This document shows positions 16,680-24,624 of a stretch of 64,000 nt of DNA, in pieces. This DNA comes from Fibrobacter sp. UWP2 (GTDB lineage: Bacteria; Fibrobacterota; Fibrobacteria; Fibrobacterales; Fibrobacteraceae): NCBI RefSeq assembly GCF_900141705.1, contig NZ_FQYM01000005.1:62001-126000 (forward strand), read 5' to 3'. The notes below the pieces were generated by a model that saw only the letters and a program-made list of their open reading frames with translations, had not been told where the DNA came from and did not search any database. The number at the start of each line of letters is the position of its first letter. Position 1 is the first letter of the stretch. The position numbers were made by a program, and so were the translations under genes.

Positions 16680-17366
16680 ATGATGAGCCCTGTACGAAAG
16701 ATGTTTGACGGCATTGCCAGCCGTTACGACTTTTTGAACCACTTTTTGAGCTGTGGTCAAGATGTGCTTTGGCGCCGGGCGTGCTGCCGCGAACTCCGAC
16801 GGATGAATCCAGGAAAGCGCTTGCTGGACCTGTGCGGCGGTACGGGTGACTTTGCCGTGACTTACGAAAAGTTCAATGGCAAGCAGGACGTGTCGATTCT
16901 CGGTGACTTTTCGTATGAGATGCTGAAGGGCTCCGCCGGCAAAAAGACCGCGGCAAAGCCTGTGCAGCTGGATGCGATGAATATGCCTTTTGCCGATGGT
17001 GCGTTTGACGTGGTGTTGAACGGCTTTGGTATGCGGAACCTGCCCGACGCAAACAAGGGACTCAAGGAATCGGCGCGCGTGCTCTCGGCTGGGGGCTACT
17101 TGCAGATTCTCGAGTTTTTCTCCCCGCGGAACGCGTTCAACAAGTTCTTTTACAAGTGCCTGGCACCGTTGTTTATCCCGGTGCTTGGCGCCTTTTTTAG
17201 CAAGCGCGAAGCCTACGAATACCTGGTGAATTCAGTCATCCGTTTTTTGCCGGTGCAGGATTTTGTGAAGCTCGCCGAAGAGAACGGTTTTGAACTGGTG
17301 CATGTAAAGTCCTGCTTTTGGGGTGTCGCCTACCGCGTTTTGCTGCGCAAGGGGGCTGCTAAGTGA
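16680..17366 (+). CDS. ubiE: Demethylmenaquinone / ubiquinone methyltransferase UbiE/MenG
   Basis: This SAM-dependent enzyme makes the last methylation of menaquinone. The 228-residue product starts MMSPVRKMFDGIASRYDFLNHFLSCG (family N-terminus) and carries the SAM motif LLDLCGGTGDFAV at about residues 46-58 and FGMRNLPD at about 119-126, both hallmarks of UbiE. The frame stays open upstream into the CotH gene, but the family start is ATG 16680 (or 16683). There is no Shine-Dalgarno, and TATATT at 16666-16671 ends 8 nt before the ATG, so the mRNA is probably leaderless. It heads a ubiE-ubiX-ubiA cluster. Confidence 0.93.
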   Translation: MMSPVRKMFDGIASRYDFLNHFLSCGQDVLWRRACCRELRRMNPGKRLLDLCGGTGDFAVTYEKFNGKQDVSILGDFSYEMLKGSAGKKTAAKPVQLDAMNMPFADGAFDVVLNGFGMRNLPDANKGLKESARVLSAGGYLQILEFFSPRNAFNKFFYKCLAPLFIPVLGAFFSKREAYEYLVNSVIRFLPVQDFVKLAEENGFELVHVKSCFWGVAYRVLLRKGAAK

Positions 17367-17935
17367 ACCGCTTTATTGTGGGCGTCACGGGTGCAAGCGG
17401 TGCCATTTACGCAACGCGTGTCGCCATGCATTTGAAAAGGCTTGGACATGCTGTGACGGCAATCGTGACGGCGCCTGGCCGCGAAGTGATGGAATACGAG
17501 GGTGAACTCCGTTTTTTTGATTATTGCGAAAAGGTATGCGACGTGCAGGACTACTTTGCAGAATGTGCGAGCGGCAGTGCCGATTACGCAGGCATGGCTG
17601 TGGTGCCCTGCTCCATGGGGACGCTTGGCCGTATTGCCTCCGGTACGTCGGACAACCTGTTGGTCCGTACAGCGGACGTCTGCCTCAAGGAGCGCCGCAA
17701 ATTGGTAATTGTGCCGCGGGAAATGCCTTATAACCTGATCCACATCGAGAACATGGAACGCGTGACCCGCGCGGGCGCAGTGGTGATTCCTGCCTCGCCG
17801 CAGTTCTACAACAAGCCCTCGAGCATTGAGGAACTGGTCGACACGGTGGTGGCGAAGGTCCTCAAGCATCTTGGCGTTGAAGACGGAATTGTGCCGGCGT
17901 GGACCGGCGACGAAAATAGAGGCGTTGCAAAATAA
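17363..17935 (+). CDS. ubiX: UbiX-family flavin prenyltransferase
   Basis: UbiX makes prenylated FMN for UbiD-type decarboxylases. The 190-residue protein has the flavin-binding GVTGASGAIYATR at the N-terminus, and the central VVPCSMGTLGRIASGTSDNL and the later VPREMPYNLIHIENM that mark the family. The GTG start overlaps the stop of ubiE (GTGA). In a bacterium with menaquinone but no visible ubiquinone need, ubiX next to a UbiA-type prenyltransferase suggests the futalosine pathway (MqnM-like role), an inference from context. Confidence 0.92.
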   Translation: MNRFIVGVTGASGAIYATRVAMHLKRLGHAVTAIVTAPGREVMEYEGELRFFDYCEKVCDVQDYFAECASGSADYAGMAVVPCSMGTLGRIASGTSDNLLVRTADVCLKERRKLVIVPREMPYNLIHIENMERVTRAGAVVIPASPQFYNKPSSIEELVDTVVAKVLKHLGVEDGIVPAWTGDENRGVAK

Positions 17936-18828
17936 TGCTGAACAAGATTCTGGAATTTGGTCACCTGGTTCGCTTTAGCCACTCGCTTTTTGCGCTGCCG
18001 TTCGCCCTTGGCTCTATGTGGGTGGCGGCCAACGGATTTCGCGGGATGGAACCTGCCGAGATAGCCAAGATGGTCCTTTTGATTTTGGGCTGCATGGTGA
18101 CGGCACGCAACAGCGCCATGAGTTTCAACCGCCTTGCCGATGCCGAGATAGACGCAAAGAACCCGCGCACGGCGGGACGCCATCTGCCTGCCGGTCGCAT
18201 GAGCAAAAAGGCGGTGGTGACGTTCATTGCCTTTAACGGGGCGCTTTTCGTGGCGTTCGCCTACATGCTGCAACCGCTCGCCGGAGCCCTCGCGCTCCCG
18301 GTGTGGCTGCTGTTGCTCTCATATTCTTACTGGAAACGCTTTAGCTGGCTTTGCCACTGGTTCTTGGGATTTGCCATCGGTATGAGCCCGCTGGGTGCCT
18401 GGATTGCAGTGCGTGGCGAATTCGCGGTGTTCCCGATTTTTCTCATGTTCATTTTGATGCTTTGGATGGGTGGCTTCGACATCATTTACGCGACGCAGGA
18501 CGAGGAAATTGACCGCGAGATGGGTCTCCATTCGGTGCCCGCCCGCTTTGGCCGCAAACGTGCCTTGCAAATCGCCTTTTGGAGCCACGTGGCGATGCTC
18601 GCCCTGTGCGTGACGTTCGGTTTTGTATGGCACATGGGAATCGCCTGGTGGGCGGTGACCGCCCTCATGATTGCCGCTATTACCTATATCCATTTGTTCC
18701 GCAAGTCCGATGACCTCGACAAAATGAATCGCGACTTTTTCCTTGCGAACGTCGCTGTGAGCGTCTTGGTGATGATTGGCCTTGTGGTATGGATTTGCCT
18801 TGGAGGAGACGTCAATGCCCTTTACTGA
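17935..18828 (+). CDS. ubiA: UbiA-family polyprenyltransferase (quinone pathway, MqnP-like)
   Basis: A 297-residue integral membrane prenyltransferase that attaches a polyprenyl tail to an aromatic quinone precursor. The first Asp-rich motif is complete (N65, D69, D73 in NRLADAEID) and the second is at about residues 180-192 (DIIYATQDEEID). About eight to nine membrane segments follow the family plan. Its start overlaps the end of ubiX by one base. With ubiE and ubiX it probably serves menaquinone synthesis; in the futalosine route the homologous step is MqnP. Confidence 0.9.
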   Translation: MLNKILEFGHLVRFSHSLFALPFALGSMWVAANGFRGMEPAEIAKMVLLILGCMVTARNSAMSFNRLADAEIDAKNPRTAGRHLPAGRMSKKAVVTFIAFNGALFVAFAYMLQPLAGALALPVWLLLLSYSYWKRFSWLCHWFLGFAIGMSPLGAWIAVRGEFAVFPIFLMFILMLWMGGFDIIYATQDEEIDREMGLHSVPARFGRKRALQIAFWSHVAMLALCVTFGFVWHMGIAWWAVTALMIAAITYIHLFRKSDDLDKMNRDFFLANVAVSVLVMIGLVVWICLGGDVNALY

Positions 18829-19033
18829 TAAGAATTTTTCTACCCAGGACAAGGTCAAGTTGTTCCAGCGGTTGGGCTCTGCCGCTGCTGTGCTGGCCGT
18901 GGCGCTCATCATATTGATAGAGTCCGGTTATGCGGGCTCCTACTTTGAAATGGCGAACATCGGCCTTACCGCGATGATCGTGGTGCTTGCCGTTTCGCTC
19001 GTGGGCAGCGTTTACTTTAAACGCAAACTTTAA
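18815..19033 (+). CDS. Small two-helix membrane protein, function unknown
   Basis: A 72-residue protein with hydrophobic segments at about residues 20-38 and 46-65 and a basic C-terminus. The start at 18815 is chosen because GGAGGAG lies 6 bp upstream; the frame extends back to 18776 without a ribosome site. It overlaps the end of ubiA by 14 bp, so it is probably co-translated with the quinone genes. Confidence 0.7.
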   Translation: MPFTDKNFSTQDKVKLFQRLGSAAAVLAVALIILIESGYAGSYFEMANIGLTAMIVVLAVSLVGSVYFKRKL

Positions 19034-19047
19034 GGCTATACTCTTTT

Positions 19048-19896
19048 TTAGATTTCGAGGTCGGCAGAGTAGACTGTTTGCACTTCGCCGTCGTCGCATT
19101 TAAACAACAGGCTCCCGTCGTCGTTCATGTCTTGGATGACGCCTGTTTTTTTTGTGACACCTTCGCCGCCGTCGCGGTTCTGGTCGGTGCAGTGGTTGTT
19201 GACCACAATGGTCCCGCGCGCTCCAATGAAACGGTCCATCTTGCGCCATGCTTTGACCCACGGGCCTATGCCGAATGCCTTGAATTGCCCGAGGGCGCGC
19301 TCTAAACTTGCAACGAGTGCCTGCAACAGTTTTTCGCGGTTGATGGGCTTGCCGGCAATCTCCTTGAGCGTGGTGACCTCGCGATTCAATAATGCGTAGT
19401 CGGCGGGGTCGCTGTTGACGTTGATGCCAATTCCCATGCAGAGGGCGGGCTTTGCGCCAGGCATGAATACGACTTCGGCGAGGATGCCGCAGAACTTGCT
19501 TTTGCCGTAGAGGATGTCGTTTGGCCATTTTACGGTAATGGGCGTATTGGCGGCGTTGTCCCCTGCATCTTTTTGCAGTGCACTGAACACTTCGGCGAAT
19601 GTCAATGCCGTTACTTGCGTGATTTGACTGTAGCGATTGGCGGGGACGCCCTCGAGAGGGACCAACAGGTTGAAATAGAGGTTCTTATGGGCGGGGGATG
19701 CCCAGGTGCGATCGTGCCGCCCGTGCCCGCTTGTTTGCGCGTCGGCGACAAACAGAGTCCCCGGTGCAATTTTGCCTGCCAAGGCGAGCGCCTTCATTGT
19801 GGCGTGTGTGCTTTCTATTTGTGCAAACAGTTTGGCTGGCGCTCCGCTGAAACCGCTCAGTTCCCAATCGCCAAAATCACGTTCCAAAGAAAACAT
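19048..19896 (-). CDS. birA: Biotin--[acetyl-CoA-carboxylase] ligase BirA (class I)
   Basis: BirA activates biotin and attaches it to the carboxyl carrier protein. The 282-residue product has the biotinyl-AMP loop SGHGRHDRTW (residues about 55-64, a variant of GRGRxxW), KWPNDILYGKSKFCGILAE at about 121-139 and a C-terminal domain ending in VYSADL. No helix-turn-helix precedes the catalytic domain, so it is the non-repressor type. It is the downstream gene of a two-gene minus-strand unit with the secreted protein at 19907-20347. Confidence 0.92.
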   Translation of the reverse strand: MFSLERDFGDWELSGFSGAPAKLFAQIESTHATMKALALAGKIAPGTLFVADAQTSGHGRHDRTWASPAHKNLYFNLLVPLEGVPANRYSQITQVTALTFAEVFSALQKDAGDNAANTPITVKWPNDILYGKSKFCGILAEVVFMPGAKPALCMGIGINVNSDPADYALLNREVTTLKEIAGKPINREKLLQALVASLERALGQFKAFGIGPWVKAWRKMDRFIGARGTIVVNNHCTDQNRDGGEGVTKKTGVIQDMNDDGSLLFKCDDGEVQTVYSADLEI

Positions 19897-19906
19897 GGCA
19901 GCAGAC

Positions 19907-20347
19907 CTAGTTCTCTTCGTCCTGCTTTTCTTGCAGTTCCTTGAGGGCTTCCTCGGGGAAAATCATAAAGTACTGACGCTTTTTGTCTTCGAACAGCTGC
20001 AGCAGGCGCTCCTGCTCGAACTGTTCGCGGTCAATATTCTGCATAAAGAATTCGTCTCGCGCAAAGTCGCGGGTCGTCATCAGTTTCTTCATGTCTTCGG
20101 AGAGGTCGACGTCGTCCCACAGAATGTAGTACGACTGCACGTCGAGGCTTCCAAAGATGTCCACGTTCAAAAGGATGGAGTTCTGCTTGCTGGAGTCTAC
20201 GAGCTGCACGTTGGCTTCGCGCTTTTCGGGGCGAAAAACGTCCACGTCGTTGACGGGCTTTGTCAGGTCCTGGGCAAAACCCCAAACCGCCATGACGGCA
20301 ACCGCCATGGCAGACCTTAATGCCTTATGTGAAACTCCGGAACTCAT
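19907..20347 (-). CDS. Secreted or periplasmic protein of unknown function
   Basis: A 146-residue protein with an N-terminal signal sequence (about residues 10-26, cleavage near WGFAQ) and a highly acidic charged helical C-terminus ending EKQDEEN. No known domain was recognised. A minus-strand TATATT (20354-20359) lies 6 bp before the ATG and no ribosome site is seen, suggesting a leaderless mRNA. It is 10 bp upstream of birA. Confidence 0.65.
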   Translation of the reverse strand: MSSGVSHKALRSAMAVAVMAVWGFAQDLTKPVNDVDVFRPEKREANVQLVDSSKQNSILLNVDIFGSLDVQSYYILWDDVDLSEDMKKLMTTRDFARDEFFMQNIDREQFEQERLLQLFEDKKRQYFMIFPEEALKELQEKQDEEN

Positions 20348-20414
20348 ACTTACAATATAGATTCAAGTGGGCAAAAAAAGTAGGGGTATGCAAAAGCGTG
20401 TGAGCAAAAACTCG

Positions 20415-21422
20415 CTAAACTGCCAAAGGCATCCAGGGTTTGACCACGTCAATGGACGTGAGTTTGTTCTGCCTGACCCTGCGGATGGCAGCGGCGGCAA
20501 TCATGGCGCCGTTGTCGGTGCTGAGGCTCCTGTCGGGGACGCAAAAACGGATGCCGTGCTTGCTGCAATAGTCCTGCAGGCGTGTGCGCAGCCAGGCATT
20601 GGCGCTAACGCCGCCTCCCATCACAAGAGTCTTCATCTTGGTCTTTTTAAGGGCGTTGACCGTCTTGGAGACGAGGCTCCCCACGATGGCGTCCTCGAGG
20701 CTGGCGCAAATGTCGCCCAGGTTCCTTTGGATGTACTCGGGGTCGTGCGTTTCGGTATAGCGCAGCACAGCTGTTTTTAAACCGCTGAACGAAAACTCGC
20801 AGCTGTCGTGCGTGTTGAGGGCTCGCGGGAATTCCACGAACTTGCGGTTGCCATTGGCGCCGAGCTTGCTGATGGTGGCTCCTGCAGGGTACTTGAGCCC
20901 GAGCAGTTTTCCGCATTTGTCAAAGGCTTCGCCGGCGGCGTCGTCGCGGGTACGGCCGATGCTTGTGTATTTAAACCCGGGTTCTTCCATCACGAGTTCA
21001 GTATGCCCGCCCGAAACGGTAAGAGTCAAAAAGGGCGGTTCAATGTCGGGGTTGCTGAGCCATGCGGCCGCGAGGTGCCCTTCGAGGTGGTTGATGCCGT
21101 AGGCGGGAATCTGCAAATCGCGTGCGAGTCCCTTGGCAAAGCTCGCTCCTACGAGGAGCGGCCCCATGAGGCCGGGACCTGTGGTAAAAGCGATGGCGTC
21201 AATGTCGGTGAGCTGAACGCCTGCCTCCTTGACGGCGGCTTCGGCAATGGGCGCAATCTTTTGCAGGTGGGCGCGCGCGGCAATCTCGGGAACTACGCCG
21301 CCATACAGGGCGTGTTCGTCGATTTGGCTGTAGAGCGGGTTCGAGAGAACCGTAAGGGGATCGTCCTTCAAAACGGCGCAGGCGGTCTCGTCGCAACTGG
21401 ATTCAATGCCAAGCCAAATCAT
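20415..21422 (-). CDS. tsaD: tRNA N6-adenosine threonylcarbamoyltransferase TsaD
   Basis: TsaD transfers threonylcarbamoyl to A37 of ANN-decoding tRNAs. The 335-residue product begins MIWLGIESSCDETACAVL, has the iron-binding HLEGH motif at about residues 109-113, the nucleotide-binding SGGHTELV, and MGGGVSANAWLR at about 273. It starts 2 bp after the ybbR stop behind GGGAGAGT, so the two are co-transcribed. A TrmO-like gene at 42391 acts on the same modification. Confidence 0.95.
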   Translation of the reverse strand: MIWLGIESSCDETACAVLKDDPLTVLSNPLYSQIDEHALYGGVVPEIAARAHLQKIAPIAEAAVKEAGVQLTDIDAIAFTTGPGLMGPLLVGASFAKGLARDLQIPAYGINHLEGHLAAAWLSNPDIEPPFLTLTVSGGHTELVMEEPGFKYTSIGRTRDDAAGEAFDKCGKLLGLKYPAGATISKLGANGNRKFVEFPRALNTHDSCEFSFSGLKTAVLRYTETHDPEYIQRNLGDICASLEDAIVGSLVSKTVNALKKTKMKTLVMGGGVSANAWLRTRLQDYCSKHGIRFCVPDRSLSTDNGAMIAAAAIRRVRQNKLTSIDVVKPWMPLAV

Positions 21423-21424
21423 GG

Positions 21425-22447
21425 TTACTCTCCCTCGTCCTCTTCTTCGCCGTATTCCTCGTTGGTCTTGTAGACAAAGGGTTTGACTTCTTTTTTGACG
21501 AGGGCGATTTTGTCGGGTATAATTTCGGCTGCCTTGATGGACATGTCGCGGTTGACCTTGGGGTCAAGCATGAGCTTTAAGGTCGGAGGCAAACTGTCGA
21601 CGTCTTCGATGGCGAATCGGTTGAACTCGATGAACATCTCTAGGTTCTCTTTGTTGATGGAATCCAGCACGTGCTCGGCGCCAGTGATTTTGACGGTGGC
21701 GGAATCCGGGACCAGCTTGTAAAGGCTTTTGTCGAAATGACCAATAAGTTGTACCGGGATTTTTTTGAATTCTTTGCTGGCCACCTTTTGCACATCCACG
21801 TTGATGGTGACGTTCGAGTCGCTCGGTGTCACGTAGGCGGGGAACGAGTCAAACTTGAGTGGCACAGAGATCTTCTTGCTTTGCTTGAGAGTGTCCATGT
21901 GGAGGGAGTCCGTTTGGATTTCAAAAATACGGGCGATAGCGTTGCGGGCTCCCGAAACGGTGACAAAGCTAGGCGACAGGGTCGCTTCCTCAGTTTGTGT
22001 GTAACCGGCGGCTGTATTGAATGTAACGTTGGAGTGGATGGGGATGTCGCGCTCAATGCGAGTGTCCAGTTCCAGGTCAATGAATAGGAGCTGGTTGTCG
22101 GGTTCCACGAACTTGATGTTCGGGAAATTGGGGGCCTGGAAGTTTTTGGCGGTCAAGTGGACGCGCGAGCTGCCGAGTTCGGCGTTTTGCAGGTCAATGA
22201 CCACGGAGGCCACCATCGTATCGCCTTGGGCAATGCGGGCGCGCATGCGCATCAAGTCGAAGGTCGCGCCCTCGACGGTGATGTCGATAGTCTGGGGAGG
22301 CTTGGAGGCAATGGCGAGCTTCTCGGGCAGCCTGGCCAGGCGAACAGGCACTTCCATGGTGAGCTGGAACGAGTTCAGGGACACTACATAAAGCCATAGA
22401 GCGATGGCAAAGATAAATGCGGTAATCTTTAATCCGATGTGTTTCAT
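21425..22447 (-). CDS. YbbR-like domain protein (CdaR family)
   Basis: A 340-residue protein with one N-terminal membrane anchor (KITAFIFAIALWLYVV) and tandem YbbR-type beta domains of about 80 residues each, with repeated patterns such as VPVRLARLPEKLAIASKPPQTIDITVEG and IPVQLIGHF. YbbR/CdaR often regulates diadenylate cyclase, but no cdaA gene is adjacent here. The start is taken as the Met before KHIGLK at 22447, 57 bp inside the longest frame. It diverges from ftsX. Confidence 0.85.
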   Translation of the reverse strand: MKHIGLKITAFIFAIALWLYVVSLNSFQLTMEVPVRLARLPEKLAIASKPPQTIDITVEGATFDLMRMRARIAQGDTMVASVVIDLQNAELGSSRVHLTAKNFQAPNFPNIKFVEPDNQLLFIDLELDTRIERDIPIHSNVTFNTAAGYTQTEEATLSPSFVTVSGARNAIARIFEIQTDSLHMDTLKQSKKISVPLKFDSFPAYVTPSDSNVTINVDVQKVASKEFKKIPVQLIGHFDKSLYKLVPDSATVKITGAEHVLDSINKENLEMFIEFNRFAIEDVDSLPPTLKLMLDPKVNRDMSIKAAEIIPDKIALVKKEVKPFVYKTNEEYGEEEDEGE

Positions 22448-22492
22448 AAATGCCCCGTTAAGAACAAGTACAAAAATAATTATATTCCAGGC

Positions 22493-23380
22493 GTGTTCGG
22501 ACAATTAGGTTACTTAATACTGGAATCTTTCCGTGGCTGGAAGCAGCAGCGGACGGTCATTTTGCCGTCGCTCATCACGATTTTTTTGTGTTCCCTGCTT
22601 TTGGCCGCTTCTTTGGCCGCGTTTGGCGGTGTGATGCGGGTACTTGCTGCCGAAAAGACTTTGTACACCATCGAGGCTTTTTTGCCCGGGGAGCTCCCGC
22701 AGGACTCCATCAAGGTCATACAGGACCGCCTCTTGCATTCCAAGCATGTGGGCGCCGTGGAGTTCGTGAGCGCCGACTCCGCCTTGGCGGATTTCCGCCG
22801 CCATTTTGACGGAGAGATGCTGGAACTGGTCGAGGGGAACCCGATCCCCCCGTTTTTCAGGGTAAAGCTGGATGACGAAAGCCGCAAGCCCTCGGAACTC
22901 GTCAAGCTGAAGAACGAACTGATGCGAAGCGGAACGTTCGAGGAGGTCCAGGCTCCTGTGGAGTGGGTCGAAAAAATTTCGGCATGGAAATTCAAACTGA
23001 TCTTTTGGCCCATTTGCCTGAGCATCCTTTTGCTGGTGACGCTCTCGCTCATCATTTGCAACTCTGTAAAGCTTTCGCTTTTGAATCGCAAGCTCCTGGT
23101 CGAGAACATGAAGTTCGCGGGTGGGAGTTACCTGTTCATTGAATTCCCGTTTGTGCTCGAAGGCCTTATGCAGGGTTTTGTTGGGAGCGGCATGGCGGTG
23201 AGCCTGCTTGTGGTTCTTGTGAATTCCCTTTCGGAGGCAGTCCCGATGTTCGGGGTCTACCTGGGTGGCTTTGGCCTCATGTTTGCAATGGTGGTCGTTT
23301 TGGTGACTGCGCTTTCGGCGTACTTTAGCTTCCGCACGGTGCGCGGTTTCTTGCTTGCCAAGCGGAACGAACAGGATTAA
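22493..23380 (+). CDS. ftsX: Cell division protein FtsX
   Basis: FtsX is the membrane part of the FtsEX complex, which drives periplasmic murein-hydrolase activators. The product has a first membrane helix right after LESFRGWKQQRTVILPSL, an extracellular domain containing the FtsX pattern LPGELPQDSIKVIQDRLL, and three C-terminal helices. The GTG at 22493 (giving 295 residues) fits the family N-terminus better than the ATG at 22439, which overlaps the divergent ybbR start. TATATT at 22481-22486 ends 6 nt before the GTG. FtsE is not in this window; the downstream envC-like gene is its expected partner. Confidence 0.86.
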   Translation: MFGQLGYLILESFRGWKQQRTVILPSLITIFLCSLLLAASLAAFGGVMRVLAAEKTLYTIEAFLPGELPQDSIKVIQDRLLHSKHVGAVEFVSADSALADFRRHFDGEMLELVEGNPIPPFFRVKLDDESRKPSELVKLKNELMRSGTFEEVQAPVEWVEKISAWKFKLIFWPICLSILLLVTLSLIICNSVKLSLLNRKLLVENMKFAGGSYLFIEFPFVLEGLMQGFVGSGMAVSLLVVLVNSLSEAVPMFGVYLGGFGLMFAMVVVLVTALSAYFSFRTVRGFLLAKRNEQD

Positions 23381-23382
23381 AA

Positions 23383-24624
23383 ATGCGCCCGCTTGCCCTC
23401 CGTCTATTGGCTGTTATTCTTTGCTGTTTTGTGGGGGTCTCTGTGGGCGCCCCCAAAAAGACGGACGCGCAAATCAAGGAACAGAAGACTGCCCTCAAAA
23501 AACTCGAGACCGACTTGGCGAAAAAACGCAAGGAGATTGCGCAACTCGAAAACGAAGAGAAGGGCGTGCTCAATACCATCTCGCTTTTGGACCAGAACCT
23601 GAACCAGACGCGAACCTACATTAACGAGCTCTCCAAGAGCGAAGTCATGGTGCAGCGAGCCCTAGAGCAGCTGGCTCACGACATCGATTCCTTGGATTCG
23701 AAGATTGCCGTGCGCAAGGAGGTCATGAAACGCCGCATTCGCACACTGTATGTGAGCGGACGCAGCACCGAGGCCAAGGCATTGTACAGTCTGCTCACGC
23801 AAGAGGGTAACCCCGAGCGCCAGGCGTACTGGGTCCACCACATTCTGTACCAAGACAAAGAAGAAGTCGAAACGCTCACCCGCATGGTTCGGGAACGTGA
23901 CGAAATGAAACAGCAGCAGTCCGAACACCTTGTTGACCTTGTCAGCATGCGTACCAAAAAGGCCGCCGAAGAAAAGGGACTGTTGAACCAGATGAGCGGG
24001 CAAGAGCAAATGCTCATGAGCTTAAAGCACGACAAGGCCATGCAGCGCAAGGCACTCGAGGAATTCGAGCGCAACCAAAAGACGATGCTCGCCTTGATCA
24101 AGAAACTCGAAGAAAAACGCAAAAAAGAGATTGAGGCCGCCAAGAAGGCTGAGGCCGAGCGCAAGAAGGCGAAGGGCAAGAAAAAGGAGAAGGTCATTAC
24201 CAAACCCAAAAAGACCATCGCCGCGAGCGTCAAGGGACCCAAGTGCATGCCGTTGGAGGGTGAAATCATTAGCCAGTATGGTTTGCAGGAACACCCGGTT
24301 TTGCACATTGCCACCCGCAACCTGGGTGTCGAGATTCGCGGTAAGAGGGGAGGCGCCGTTCGTGCAGCGGCACCGGGCACGGTGGTCATGGTTTCCGAGA
24401 TTGATGGTCGTGGTCCTTCGGTGATTATTGAGCACGAGGGCGGAACTTATTCTGTGTACGGGCACTTGCGTTCCATTCGCGTGCAAGAGGGCAAGGAGGT
24501 CCGTAATTGCGAAGAAATTGGCGAAGTGGGCGATATCGCGAGCCTAAATGGAATTAAATTGTACTTTCAAGTTAGCGAAGGGACCCAGACCGTGGATCCC
24601 CTCCAGTGGTTGAAGACAAAATGA
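23383..24624 (+). CDS. envC: EnvC-like murein hydrolase activator (degenerate LytM/M23 domain)
   Basis: A 413-residue secreted protein: signal peptide (residues 1-22), a long coiled coil from about 25 to 285 and a C-terminal LytM/M23 domain at about 290-410. The metal-binding HxGxD motif is degenerate (IATRNLGVEI at that place), and only GHL of the second motif is recognisable, so it should be an activator of amidases, not an enzyme. FtsX-EnvC pairing is well established in other bacteria. It starts 2 bp after ftsX and overlaps holB by 4 bp. Confidence 0.88.
   Translation: MRPLALRLLAVILCCFVGVSVGAPKKTDAQIKEQKTALKKLETDLAKKRKEIAQLENEEKGVLNTISLLDQNLNQTRTYINELSKSEVMVQRALEQLAHDIDSLDSKIAVRKEVMKRRIRTLYVSGRSTEAKALYSLLTQEGNPERQAYWVHHILYQDKEEVETLTRMVRERDEMKQQQSEHLVDLVSMRTKKAAEEKGLLNQMSGQEQMLMSLKHDKAMQRKALEEFERNQKTMLALIKKLEEKRKKEIEAAKKAEAERKKAKGKKKEKVITKPKKTIAASVKGPKCMPLEGEIISQYGLQEHPVLHIATRNLGVEIRGKRGGAVRAAAPGTVVMVSEIDGRGPSVIIEHEGGTYSVYGHLRSIRVQEGKEVRNCEEIGEVGDIASLNGIKLYFQVSEGTQTVDPLQWLKTK

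Noticed and set aside
22439-22492. N-terminal extension of ftsX from ATG 22439
   Set aside because: It overlaps the divergent ybbR start, has no family counterpart, and a -10 box lies inside it.
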